Shown: piece after piece, positions 1 to 12,762 of the stretch | How the letters are laid out: the number at the start of each line of letters is the position of its first letter | Position numbering within the stretch: the first letter of the stretch is position 1 | Origin: Pyrus communis | Taxonomy: Eukaryota; Streptophyta; Magnoliopsida; Rosales; Rosaceae | NCBI RefSeq assembly: GCF_963583255.1 | Contig: NC_084814.1 | Coordinates: 22,833,262-22,897,261, forward strand | Direction of reading: 5' to 3' | DNA length: 64,000 nt | Position numbers and translations under genes: made by a program | Notes under the pieces: generated by a model | Databases searched by the model: none | The model's input: the letters and a program-made list of their open reading frames with translations, nothing else | What the model was told of the DNA's origin: nothing

Positions 1-1338
1 AACAATCGCTAATAATATTTGTCTAGTTTTGTTTTTTTTGTTTTTTTTAATTTAAAAAAATATATGGTAAGAGTAGCATTTTTATTGAAGAAGTGATTGG
101 AAGGAAAGAGAGAATTATTTGGGATGACTAGGCACTCTCGCTATAAGGATTCCCTTTTTTAGGGGGTGAGGATGGATTAAACCTTACAATTGATTAGCAA
201 TAATTTGATTCAAATTTGCCTTTAGTGAGAATTGAATCTAAGACCTCTCACTTACAAGTGAAAAAGAATACCATTAGACCGTAGTATTAAGTTGTTTTTC
301 TAGGAAAGACTTAAGCACACATTTCAAACGTGGCGATAGTCTCTCGAACTGATATATATCACAACGTCGTGTTTTTGAACATTTTCATATGACACTACAC
401 AATTGGTTTATGAAGCCACAATGGCATCTTGAGGAGCACACACGTATGTTTCTCTTCTAGTCGGTGATTCATTATTTTCTTAAATTCTGTGTTCAGAGCT
501 TAAAATTATAAGAGATATGTTCAGAGCTTAAAATTATAAATGATACTAATTTATACTAAGGAGGATGATAAAGGTATGAACTCCCATCGCAATAGATTAA
601 ACAGGAATGCCTCAACTACAAAGACTATTTACCACTTGTGTAGCATTGCTTCTTTAATTTGTAAAGTTAATCTTAGAAAAGAATCATTGAGGTACCTGAA
701 AGGAACAAGATTAGAGCAGAATAACCTAATTATTTTGGCTTTAATCTATAACTTTTCCTTAAATCTGTCCAAATGCAAATGGAATTGTACGTAAAGATAT
801 CAACAAATTCAATCAAAGATCCAAAACCCTAATAATCCATAATAAATAAGCTTTTACTTTTCCCTTGCCCCCATCTTGTTATTGTCATGGGCCAACAAGG
901 CCTATCCAATCACGTGGACATGTATGGCTGATTCTCATGCAGAGCAAACAAATGCCATTGGCGGAGATCTTGTCAAATTTACAAGTTTTGTGACAAATTG
1001 CTTACTTTCCCTAATCAATTGTGTTTAATTAATCGTCCGAATCTTTAAGTTAATCTTGAGATCTTCCTTTCTTAACGATGATTTGTTGGTGCTAACCACT
1101 TCTTCCTCGTATTAATATGTCAAAATCGTGAAACAAAAGGGTATGGTTGTAGCAAATTATAATTAATCTTCTTTGGTTCCAATACAAAAGAAAGTATCAT
1201 ACTCCACTCGTCTCTCCTTGTGACCAACCAACTCCCCGCCAGAAAAAGAAGCAAGAAAAGTAATTGGAAAAAGGAAAAAATGGAAAAAGTAGTAGTGAAA
1301 AAAATAGTGAATTAAAGGAAGAATCTTATCCGTGTTTT

Positions 1339-1650
1339 GGTTTTTTTAGCTAAAATGATTATTGAAATTGGCATAACTTTTCATTTTAATCATTGAGATT
1401 TAAAATCGATATAAGTTGTCCTTGATATTGTCCACGTACTGTCAATCATTTTGGTCATTCTGTGAAAAATCTCGGTTAAATTGAGGGTATCTTTGTCAAA
1501 TTAACCTCTCCACTTGAATTAGTGGTTTTCACAAAATGACTAAAATGATTGATGGTGGACAATTTCAAGAGCCACTTTTATCGATTTTAAATCTCAAATA
1601 CCAAAGTGAAAAGTTATGACAATCTTAGGAACCATTTTAGCTAAAAATCC
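1339..1650. mobile_element. Foldback MITE, family G, copy 1
   Basis: Left end TTTTTTTAGCTAAAATGATT and the reverse complement of the right end, TTTTTAGCTAAAATGGTTCC, pair. Pairing continues inward through GTCATAACTTTTCA, GAGATTTAAAATCGAT and TCAATCATTTTGGTCATT. Confidence 0.85.
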
Positions 1651-3984
1651 TTTCTGTTTTTTAAGTATTCTTCTTGTTACATTGTTTTCATCTCGAATAT
1701 AAGAGTAAAGCTAACGTTGAATATCTATTTGAGCTCATGCATGAATAAACTCAATTATATGTTGCTTTCTACTCGGTTTAGTCACGATTCAAATGGATGC
1801 ATTAAGACGGTCGTTGTTACATATCTTCATCAAATAATGATCATGCTTATAAATTATATTGCATGCATACTTAATGTATTAATCATAATTATTCATTATA
1901 TGTAGTGGCGGAGCTAGAATTTTGTGACAATAGGGGTCATAATTTTAGACAAAAAAAAAAAAAACTTTATTGGATCATTTCGTCGAGCTTCTGGTGAGTA
2001 CCTGCCGGTGTGCTGCATTATGGCGATTTTTGCCGAGGCCTATCGAATGAAGATTTTTATTTAACACAAGAAATAGGAGAAGAAAGACAAAGGAAAGAAG
2101 GAAAGAATGAAATCTACAAATTACTATCTATGGGGTTGCACAAAAGAAACAACAGTTTATAATTCAGTGTTTTTGACTCATTCTTTCATTTTGCCGTAAT
2201 TTTGTATGGAGGTCATACACAAATATACATATAAACATACATCGAGCTTATGAAGCTATTGAGGCCATGAGCAGCCAATGACCCCCTATTGGCCATGCCA
2301 TTACATGTCAATTTCTCACATGTGATAATAGCTCAATACCAGCTAGTTAGTATCCAAATATATAATGTTTATGTATCTTTCTTACTTCTTTTTGTCTTTT
2401 TATGTACTGCGTTTTGATTTACTAATCATTTTATCAATTAAATAAAACTAAATGGGAGCTATTATTAAAACTCTAAAATTAGCATTTGCAATCACTCATG
2501 CTTATTTTTGTTTTTGTATATGTTTTTATAAGGGAGGAGTGCTTAATGAACTTCTTTGAGTGCTAATCCTCACTAATTAAACCAATTACTAAAGATTTGA
2601 GAAATCAGCCAAGTCAATTTTAATATGTATAAGTTAGTAACCTAAACCCTTGAGGTTGGTATATATGTGTGAAGGGGCCGGTAATTTCCTACCTAAAATG
2701 GGTGCCAAATTGTGTGACATCCTTAATTTTTATTATTATAAAACTTAAAAGTCAATAATTTTTAGGTTACAGTAGCTGCAGCTGCTCTACAAAATTTTGT
2801 ACTAATTTATTTACAGAAAAAAGTTTACTGTTAACCTACTTGTTTGCTCCAAATATCCACCATTGTAAATGAATTGAGAGTAATTACTAATTATCAACAG
2901 GCGAAATTATACATGAAGTCAAATGTAAGACTAAATTTTAAAATGAATCTTGCAAAATTAGTTTTTACGGGAATTTTGAAACTGATCTTGCAGAAGTACA
3001 ATTTTTTTTGTAGAAGTGCATAAATTGTAAAACTGATCTTGCAGAAATTAGTTTTTACAAATCTAAAATTTGTTTGAAGTTTTTATGGATGGTGTAGTTT
3101 TGGACAAGTTTATTAAGGGAAATGGCTGAAATTTTAACATTTTGGTTTGCATGTTTTGGGGTTAGGTTTGTTGAGGTTTGAACTCGTCTCTCCTTAACAT
3201 GGCTCAAAACTAGTGAAATTCTATGAAATATATTTTGTGTTTTTGTCTTGTAAGTAAAGCTCCCTTATCAACACGAGAATAAGTTGATAGAAACTAAAAT
3301 GGAAGTGAGTAACATGTTTTGGTACAAGCTAGTGTCAGTTTACGCTAAATTCGTCTAAATTAATAAGGAAGAAGATTTAAACTATGGTGTAGAGTGCAGA
3401 TTGCAAAAAAGAGAACACATTACTTTAACCAATTTGATTAAACTGTTTGCTGGTGTGAGATTGAGTAATATGTTGGCAAAAAAGAACGTGGATAAAATTA
3501 GGGTTTGCATATTTTAAAATTTACAAATTACAAGATAGAAGTATGATTAGGAAAAAGTTGAGGAGCAACAAAGAATTAAGCATATAGAAGTATAATACTA
3601 AAAGTTTTGAGTCTCGATTTTTATTCAAACTTTGGGCATCCAAAGGGTCATGAGAGTCACTTTACTTTCCATCTTCTCACCTACTTTTGCGTCACCATTC
3701 CGTCTTCTTGTCGACTTTTCATTGTTCGTGATTTCTTTGTTTTCTTCTCTTTTTCATTTATTTTTCTCTATATTATTTTCTAACACAAAATTTCGAAGAG
3801 TATCTCAATACCCGAAAGATGACTCTTTGAGATATACATGTCAAAGAAACTGTGGTAACACTCTCTTTAGGTATACATGTATTACTAGTGGTAATACCAA
3901 ACATTTGGATAACACTTCTAGGAAGCAACAAAAACGCCTACAAGCCAATTTTATGTAAATTTTGGATAGATTTGTCCTCACCGT

Positions 3985-4273
3985 TTATCAATGAACCTAC
4001 ATTTAATAATCAAATTCTTACCTTAATGTCATCTTTATCTTATGCTCTATTTTGATAAAACCCTAGAATACTGTAACATAAGAAAAACAAGCTCTGGGGA
4101 TGACTGAATGATGATTCTAAAGTTTACTACCCATCAATTATCAATAAACATACATATAATAATCAAATCCTTACCATCACACAATCTTTATCTTACGCTC
4201 TGATAAAATCCTAAGACACTATCATATAAGTAAAACAAACTCTTTTTAATGACTGAATTATGAGTTTGAAAAT
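3985..4273. repeat. Tandem duplication of about 140 bp
   Basis: Unit 1 (3985-4120) and unit 2 (4138-4273) share in order TATCAAT(G/A)AAC, TAATAATCAAAT, CTTTATCTTA(T/C)GCTCT, GATAAAA(C/T)CCTA, CATA(T)AAG and ATGACTGAAT. The copies are diverged. Confidence 0.8.
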
Positions 4274-4754
4274 TTGGACTGAAAACACTTACCACCCCCA
4301 TATAAAAGCACTCTTTATTTTTTTGAACCACCACGTTTCTGGTAAAATAAAATCTATTGAACCAGATAATTCCTTTCATCAAATCTGTCACGATCATTCG
4401 CTTCACCCTTTGATTCGACAGAGCAAATGCAACGAAACTTTCCTATGCCGTTGCCATTCTCTTCTCTTTCGACATTACATTTTTATTTTTTTATTTTTTT
4501 AGTTGGGTATAAGATAAAATTAAATATTGAATTTGCAAGAATTATTTAGGTAGTAAATTTGGATTTAAAGAGATATTGATAATTTAATTAAAAAAATATA
4601 TAGGTTAGATAATAAGTTAAGTGTAAAATAAATTGTATAGATTCAAATAGAAACTTTCTTTTATCCTTCTATCTTTCGTATAGTTTAAAGATTTCCTAAA
4701 TGGTTAGATACGTATAATACACATCCAATAGATAATTAAACCACATAGTATCCG

Positions 4755-4835
4755 CCAGTGAGGGTTTACTCAGTTGGTAATGTCTCTGTTTTGTGTGTCG
4801 TTCTACTAAGATTCAAGTCTTGCTTTCAACAATCT
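4755..4835 (+). mobile_element. Possible tRNA-derived SINE head
   Basis: TTACTCAGTTGGTAATG resembles a Pol III A box (tRNA D-loop). About 45 bp downstream AGATTCAAGTC resembles a B box (T-loop). The spacing fits a tRNA-derived SINE; no tail or target duplication was assigned, and the rest does not fold as a tRNA. Confidence 0.4.
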
Positions 4836-5103
4836 TTGTTGATACGTGATTTATAAATTACTACGTAAATTAATACTAATGACAACTAGCAATTAGAAAG
4901 CACGTGTAAAATTTTTTAACTCAAAATTATGAGTATGCCGTGATGCTAGAGTCAGAGCAGCCACCCTCCCCTAAACTTTTCAACAACGAAAAAACCCGCA
5001 TTGTATCTATTCCATTTTACTCACCGGCGAGTCAGCGAATCAAAAGGTCAAATTTACTTTTTTAACACTTTTCCACTGCTTGAACACAAGTTAATTTTGG
5101 TAT

Positions 5104-5350
5104 GGCTTTTTAGGTAAAAATTGTCTTTGAGATTTGCATAACACATAATTTTGATCTATGAGATTGGAAATCAATAGAAGTGGTCCATGAGATTGTTCAC
5201 CATCCATTATTTTGGTAATTCCATTTAAAAACTCCGTTAAGTGGTCCCTGAGCTTTTTAACGGAATGACCAAAATGATGGATGGTGAATAATCAGGGACC
5301 AAAATTATGTGTTATGTAAATCTCAAGGACCATTTTGGCTAAAAATACCC
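5104..5350. mobile_element. Foldback MITE, family G, copy 2
   Basis: GGCTTTTTAGGTAAAAATTG at the left pairs with the reverse complement of the right end, GTATTTTTAGCCAAAATGGT. GAGATTT(G/A)CATAACACATAA is present in both arms. The central CACCATCCATTATTTTGG parallels copy 1 at 1339-1650. Confidence 0.85.
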
Positions 5351-6129
5351 TCAACTTAACAGAGTTTTTTAACGGGATGACTAAAATAATAGATGCTGTA
5401 GTATAAAGTGACTTTTAAACTCGTTAGGTTCTTTTGATTCTTTTATGAGATAAAACTCTTAAGAGTGAAAAATTAAAAACAAGGAAATTAAAAAATAACA
5501 TGGTGGGCCTCCCATCTTTGTGCACTAGTGCATGTGGAATTCATTATTCAAATTATTCAATGGCTTTGGACTTTGGTGGGTAGCCTCATCTATAAATTTT
5601 TATTTTATGAAGATAGAAATAAAATATTTCTCACCATTATTTAAAGTTGCAATGTCTTTTTTAACGAAGATGTACAAGATTTTAGCATTTGAAGTTGAAA
5701 AGCATGATGTGAGTTGAAATTCTCAAAAAGATTTTTTTGATCATGATGTCAGTTAGCAGACTCTATTTCTTTATATGAATTTTTTTTAAACAAAAATTGT
5801 GTGGCGTTAGACTGTATGGTTATATATTGTGTTTGAGAAGAGGTTTTTTAATGTGTCTAAAATACGGATGATACATCATATGTTACTATATAAATAGAAA
5901 ATTTTTTTTATTTCAAATATCCTTCAACTTATATAATAACGCATGAGGTATGTACTCGGAACGGCACATCGAACAATCTCTTGCGTTTGAGAGTCTTTTA
6001 ATTTTAATTGTTTTTTTTTTTTGGTTTAAGAGAGTGTAGGTTTTAGGTAAAAGAAAAGGATTTTTCAGGGGCTTTAAACGTTTTTAACGTAATAAAGAGA
6101 AAGTAGAAAAGGGTATGACTGTTACTGAA

Positions 6130-6466
6130 AGCCACTCTTACACCCTCTATTTTAGCGGTTCATGTTCTTAGTCCCTGCCTGCGTGTTTGGTGGCCAGAGG
6201 GAGGGTCCTTCTCATTTGCGGTTTCCCTACCATAATTCTAATCCACACCAAGTTCTTGCAACTGGGTATTTGCTTAATTTTTCTGAACTTTTTCCACCTT
6301 TCAAGATTCATTTCACTCTTTTGAGGCCAATAAAGCTCATATTTTTTCTGAGGCAGGAGAAAAACGGTTGCTTTTTACTTGTGGGTTTTCAATGTTGTCT
6401 GATCTCTGAGTGTTTTTGCAGATATATAAGGTAAAAAGTGAGGCAGTTTTGGAGAGGAAGGGAAAG
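6130..6466 (+). promoter_or_regulatory. Probable 5' leader of the H+-ATPase gene with an upstream ORF
   Basis: Between about 6130 and the start codon at 6467 the DNA becomes less AT-rich and pyrimidine-rich. It contains an upstream ATG at 6162 opening a 90-codon ORF ending at 6434, just before the main start. A pyrimidine-rich stretch ending in TTTTTGCAG at about 6412-6420 could be the acceptor of a leader intron, which would remove most of this ORF. Some plant H+-ATPase genes are known to carry translated upstream ORFs; whether this one does cannot be told here. Confidence 0.35.
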
Positions 6467-9400
6467 ATGGGGGAGAAGCCTGAAGTATTGGATGCTGTGT
6501 TGAAGGAAACTGTGGATTTGGTAAGTAGATCTAAAGGGATTTGAAGCCTTTTATTGGTTTATTCATCTGGTTTTTTGGTTTTGTTTACTGGGTTTTTAAC
6601 TTTCTTATGAACTTTGTGAGTGCAGGAAAATATACCCATTGAAGAGGTGTTTGAGAATCTGAGATGTAGCAAAGAGGGTCTCAGCAGTGAGGCTGCTGAG
6701 GAAAGACTCACCATTTTTGGGCACAACAAGCTTGAAGAAAAGCAGGTTAAATTTTCATGCTTGCTGCCTTTTTTTTTCCTTTTTTTTTTTGTATTTTGAA
6801 GCTTACCCTTTTGTGCTCACAATTCCATGTTCTGGGTTTGTTTCAAACTTTCAGGAGAGTAAATTTTTGAAGTTTTTGGGGTTTATGTGGAATCCTCTCT
6901 CATGGGTTATGGAAGCTGCTGCTATAATGGCCATTGCTCTTGCAAATGGAGGGGTAAGCGCTTGGCTCTTTTGGTTGCTGTTATTTCTTTGAGACTGCTT
7001 GTGCTTTTGTGTCTATCATTTTGTTGATTTGTACCATGATTATCTGTATGCAGGGTAAGCCACCGGATTGGCAAGATTTTGTGGGTATTATTACTCTGCT
7101 TGTCATCAATTCAACCATCAGTTTCATTGAGGAAAACAATGCTGGTAATGCTGCAGCAGCACTCATGGCTCGTCTAGCTCCAAAAGCTAAGGTATCGGAT
7201 TGGAAACTTGTTGTCTTTAGTTTTTATAGAGTGCTGGTAGGAGTCAAATACTGGATGCAGTCGAATCATATGTGATTTTGTGCGCACAAGTAGTAGTTTT
7301 ATGTTGTGGTATTTTTTAAAATTTTGAATTTCTTTGCTTGTGTCGTTGCTGACAAGAAGTAATGTTTGAAAGGTCCTTCGAGATGGAAGGTGGAACGAGC
7401 AAGATGCTGCTGTTCTTGTACCTGGTGACATAATCAGTATTAAGCTAGGTGATATTGTTCCAGCTGATGCTCGTCTACTTGAAGGGGATCCTTTGAAAAT
7501 TGACCAGGTTGATATGCAATTATAACTGTCTTGTTTATCATGTTGAAGTTGACAATAATATGTAATGGCGAGTCTTGGAAAATTTTGGGCTTGCAGTCTG
7601 CACTTACAGGTGAATCCCTTCCCGTGACGAAAAGCCCTGGGGATGGTGTGTATTCTGGTTCTACTTGCAAACAAGGAGAGATTGATGCAGTGGTCATTGC
7701 CACCGGTGTCCATACCTTCTTTGGGAAAGCTGCTCACCTTGTTGATAGCACGAATCAAGTGGGCCACTTCCAAAAGGCAGGGAAACAAGTTTTTTATTTA
7801 TTTATTTTTATTTTTTGCTTTCTGTTAGTTTGTGCTTTGTGGGCTGTGACTTTATTGATTCTAATTTGTTTCATTGTTTAGGTCTTGACTGCAATTGGGA
7901 ATTTCTGCATATGTTCGATTGCTGTGGGGATGGTAATCGAGATAATTGTCATGTACCCGATACAAGACCGACAATACCGTCCTGGAATTGATAACCTTCT
8001 TGTGCTTCTCATTGGTGGAATTCCAATTGCAATGCCCACTGTTTTGTCTGTGACAATGGCTATTGGGTCTCATAGATTAGCACAGCAGGTTGGTTTGATT
8101 CCTTGTAATGCTACAGCACTATGCGGTATAAGGTGTTTTGAAACATGATTAATTGAGTTAATAATGGATGCAGGGAGCTATTACAAAGAGAATGACAGCA
8201 ATTGAAGAGATGGCGGGCATGGATGTCCTTTGCAGTGACAAGACCGGAACTCTGACATTGAATAAGCTTACTGTTGACAAAAATCTTATTGAGGTTGTTT
8301 AAGAGATATGTTGCTTCTTTGTTATAGAATTTTTTTTCTTTTCTTTATGGAAAAAAATCCTTGTTTACATGCGTGATTGACTTTTAAACTTGTAGGTTTT
8401 TGCAAAAGGAGTGGATCCGGATACTGTTGTGTTGATGGCAGCTCGAGCCTCCAGACTGGAGAATCAAGATGCAATAGATACTGCTATAGTTGGGATGCTT
8501 GCTGATCCAAAGGAGGTGATTACATCTTTATATTGGATTGTGCCTCCAAACATAGCTGTGAAGTTTGAGTAGTTTTTGAAAAATATTTGCTATACATGCG
8601 ATATTTTTTTTTTTTTTAAAAGATCCCATTTCTTTTGATTTTTGTGAAAAGGCACGTGCTGGCATTCAAGAAATACACTTCCTTCCTTTCAATCCTACTG
8701 ATAAACGAACTGCATTAACTTATCTTGACCGTGATGGTAAAATGCATAGAGTTAGCAAAGGTGCACCAGAGCAGGTAAATTGCCTTCCACTTTATGTCAT
8801 TGTTCCCCCTCTGTTTTCAATATTAAAGACTAATTCTTAGCTGCATTGTTTTTAGATTTTAAATCTTGCGCACAATAAGTCAGACATCGAGCGCAGAGTT
8901 CATGCTGTTATTGATAAGTTTGCTGAGCGAGGTTTACGATCTCTTGCTGTAGCATACCAGGTAACTGAATCTCTAATTTTATCTGGGCTCCTGTAGTAGT
9001 TTAGAAGTTTATTCTTTATTTAAAGTCATTTCATTTGTTTTAATGCAGGAAGTTCCAGAAGGAAGGAAAGAAAGTGCTGGAGCCCCGTGGCAATTTGTTG
9101 GTGTAATGCCACTGTTTGACCCACCTAGGCATGACAGTGCAGAGACAATAAGGAGGGCATTAAATCTTGGAGTGAATGTGAAGATGATTACCGGTATGTT
9201 GCTTTATAGTAGGTTAAATTAGTACTGTTTCTGCTTGTTGGATATCTAAAGAAGCATTAATAATTCTTTGCTGAATCTATAACAAATCACGAGTAATCCA
9301 AGTGGGTGTTTTCAGTTAACATACTTTTGTCAATATATCTTTATGTTCTGCGTAATGTTGGACCATCCTTGGGGTGATATGTCAGTAATCCTTGGGGTGA

Positions 9401-10602
9401 TTACTGATGAAGCTAGTGTATTAATATGTTAATGTGTTTGTAACTTTGTATTGTTTTAAGAGACAAAGAGGGATGTGTTTGACCTTTAATAAATAAATGT
9501 CATGTAACTTGGTGTTGAAAGAAATGGGTAGAAGTTTGTTGTGTTATTTTTTCATAATATTGTTATTAATCGGAGTCTATAATACTGCAAGCACATAATT
9601 AGTTGTGTTTCCTGCCACCCAACCTCCAAGTTCAGTACAAAAAGTGATGATATTTAGTTCTTTGTTTTTGTTGCCGTCTTGCTCAACGATGTATTTTGTC
9701 AGGGGATCAACTGGCAATTGGAAAGGAAACTGGACGTCGCTTGGGGATGGGAACCAATATGTACCCTTCATCTGCTTTGCTAGGACAGGACAAGGATGAG
9801 TCAATTGTTGCTTTACCGATTGACGAGCTGATAGAAAAAGCTGACGGCTTTGCTGGGGTTTTCCCAGGTATGCTTCTTCCCTCTTCATTGTTGGGGAAAG
9901 CTCAAGCATGTACCGAAGTATATGCTTGAGAAAAAAAAAGTTTTTAGGTTTTACTCTTGGTTGCTAGACCGTGGTTTCAATTATCCAATTTAGATTGAGC
10001 GGATTAATTTTGTATTGGTACAGAGCACAAATACGAGATTGTGAAACGCTTGCAAGCTAGGAAACATATATGTGGAATGACTGGTGATGGAGTCAATGAT
10101 GCTCCTGCCCTTAAAAAAGCTGATATTGGTATAGCTGTTGCTGATGCAACAGATGCTGCTCGTAGTGCTTCTGATATTGTGCTTACTGAACCTGGCCTTA
10201 GTGTCATCATTAGTGCTGTTTTGACCAGTCGGGCAATCTTCCAGAGGATGAAAAATTACACAGTAAGCTTTTGCATCTACAGTGGCATATTATTCTTGTG
10301 ATTAAGTGTCATTGTCCGCCTTACCAGCGAACTATATAAGTAACAAATTCTTGTTGTTTATGGCTGGCAGATATATGCTGTTTCCATCACAATTCGTATC
10401 GTGGTAAGTGGCATCTGTGCATAAAATTTTGAAATAAATTTCTTTTAGAGCGTTCAATAGTATTGCGTTTCTTTTCTGATTCTTTTTTTATGGCAGCTTG
10501 GCTTCATGTTGCTGGCTCTCATATGGAAGTTTGACTTTCCACCTTTCATGGTGCTTATTATTGCGATCCTCAATGATGGTTTGTACTTTCTTTTCCCTGT
10601 TC

Positions 10603-10660
<58 letters not shown>

Positions 10661-12069
10661 CGCATTTGTGTAATTTTGTTTTAGTAGAGTCATCTGTTTT
10701 GTCTCTCATTAGCTCCATCTTTTATTGATGTTTGGTCAATGTTTGCTGAAAACGCGTGCACTTTTCTATAGCCGTAAGTGTATTTTCCACATAATTTACT
10801 AACAGAATGACCTTTTAGGTACTATCATGACAATATCAAAGGACAGGGTTAAACCGTCTCCTCTGCCAGATAGCTGGAAGCTGGCCGAGATTTTTGCAAC
10901 TGGAATAGTGCTTGGAAGTTACTTGGCAATAATGACTGTGATATTCTTTTGGGCAGCATACAAAACAGACTTCTTCCCAGTAAGATTCTCCGTCTTGTTC
11001 AATTATAAAATGTTCTGATCATTGCAGATGTATTACTTGCTGTCATAAAATATGCGTTCTTGGAGCTAATTTGCTTATTTTGCGGCTGCTTGTCATCTCT
11101 TTGTAACGATTGATTAATATCTAGCCACTGATTGTTTCAGAGAACATTTGGGGTGTCAACCCTTGAGAAAACAGCTAATGATGACTTTCGGAAGCTTGCC
11201 TCTGCTATATATCTACAAGTGAGCATTATTAGCCAGGCTCTGATATTTGTTACACGGTCTCGAAGTTGGTCGTTTATTGAGCGTCCTGGACTGTTGCTTG
11301 TGGTGGCTTTTATAATAGCTCAGCTGGTTAGCCAATTTTCTCAATCATCCCGTTTTATATTCATTTTGATTGATCTTTAAGGGAAACTGAATTTCTTACC
11401 TTCTATTTTGAGCAGATTGCGACCTTGATTGCGGTCTATGCAAACTGGAGTTTTGCTGCCATTGAGGGGATCGGATGGGGTTGGGCCGGGGTGATCTGGC
11501 TTTATAATGTAGTCACATATATCCCTCTGGATATCATAAAATTCATGATACGCTACGCTCTGAGTGGGAAGGCTTGGGATCTTCTGATTGAACAGAGGGT
11601 ACGATTGTTGACACTCTGATTGCTTACCCGGTTTTACTTGATCAGGGAATTTCTTGTTAAGTGTTCACTGAGGGGTTCTTGTTTTTGTTTTTCTAGGTTG
11701 CTTTCACAAGGCAAAAGGACTTTGGAAAGGAACAACGAGAGCTTCAATGGGCACACGCACAGAGGACATTGCACGGGTTGCAACCACCGGACACCAAGAT
11801 GTTTACAGAACGAACACATTTCACAGAACTCAATCAGATCGCCGAAGAAGCCAAAAGAAGAGCTGAGATTGCAAGGTGAGCACCAGTTTTTCTTTTCAGC
11901 TTGAGAGTTCAGTTTCTTCGTGTTGTTTGATCTTCTTTACTAATCTCCAACCGCGACTCCATCTTCTTGTAGATTGAGGGAACTCACTACGCTGAAAGGC
12001 CACGTAGAATCCGTGGTGAGATTGAAGGGGCTGGACATTGACACGATTCAGCAATCATACACAGTTTAA
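6467..12069 (+). CDS. AHA11: Plasma-membrane H+-ATPase (P3A-type), 21 exons, 956 aa
   Basis: Proton pump that hydrolyses ATP at the plasma membrane to export H+ and drive secondary transport. Exons: 6467-6520, 6626-6745, 6855-6953, 7054-7191, 7373-7507, 7597-7776, 7882-8088, 8174-8293, 8396-8515, 8652-8774, 8856-8960, 9049-9193, 9703-9867, 10024-10262, 10371-10403, 10497-10578, 10819-10979, 11141-11326, 11416-11598, 11697-11875, 11973-12069. All join in frame to 956 codons, the usual AHA4/AHA11 length. Visible: TGES (186-189, actuator), PIAMP in TM4 (about 290), CSDKTGT with the phosphorylated Asp near 333, GDGVND (about 592, hinge), the TM6 ILND segment, and an R-domain ending QQSYTV, the 14-3-3 binding tail with Thr955 as penultimate residue. 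Start MGEKPEVL fits the family. Intron 6 appears to use a GC donor. It converges with the NPF gene downstream. Subgroup is by recall; the enzyme call is near certain. Confidence 0.97.
10607..10656. repeat. (CT)n microsatellite in intron 16 of the H+-ATPase gene
   Basis: About 50 bp of near-perfect CT dinucleotide repeat inside the intron between exons 16 and 17. Likely length-polymorphic. Confidence 0.95.
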
Positions 12070-12762
12070 ACCGGATATAATGTATTTACTTGTTATATTC
12101 TGTATAAGATGATGAATCCTCTCCCTCCTAGTGTGCTGAGGGTAAAGACGCACTCAGCATGTTGTGAGCGACCTCGTAGTAGACAGTCGTTTTAAATTTG
12201 CTACTCTGCTTTTTGGTTTTCGGCGTGTAAAATGAGTGCTTCAATCAGCTGTTGTCTACGTTTTTCTTCCCTCTACCCCTCTTCCTTGTGATTAAGAGTC
12301 GACGGAAATAAACTTCTCTCCATTAATCGAAACTGTTCGTTCGATGTATCTGTAGCCCCGCAAGTTGCCATCCTTTGTTTTGTTTTGTTTGATATGATTA
12401 AACACAAATCTGAGTCTTGAAATGTGTCAAAAGCTTGTTTACGTACTTGGAATAGGAAAAAAGTCGAGAATAGTAGAGAAAATTATCGACTATCATATCA
12501 ATTCTTAGTATAATCAATCTAATTCCTAGTTATTCATGTACTAGATGAAAGATTGCACAGTGGAACTCACATGTATTAGAAAATGTCAGAAAGTTGGGGC
12601 TTAGAATATCGTCTCTTCTTATACTCATTCCAAGTAAGTAAACATGCTATTATTGACGATGGTTTTATTTTTCAAATGTAGTTTAGAGATCTAGCATGAA
12701 TATACATCCCCATCTAGGTTACAATCACTCAGCTTTAGCATGTAAACCCTAATAATACTGCA

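Larger units (their letters stand above)
1..6129. other. Intergenic left end of the window
   Basis: AT-rich, without any reading frame that shows a known domain. Holds a dispersed repeat copy at about 205-295, foldback elements at 1339-1650 and 5104-5350, short direct repeats of AAACTGATCTTGCAGAA around 2980-3050, a tandem duplication at 3985-4273, and a possible SINE head at about 4755-4830. Confidence 0.6.

Noticed and set aside
540..794. 84-codon frame at the left end
   Set aside because: No domain, AT-rich intergenic composition.
7174..7788. 204-codon minus-strand frame opposite the H+-ATPase exons 5-6
   Set aside because: It is antisense to strongly conserved exons and has no domain similarity; a shadow frame.
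10488..10728. Arg-Glu or Ser-Leu repeat proteins
   Set aside because: Translations of the (CT)n microsatellite in an intron.
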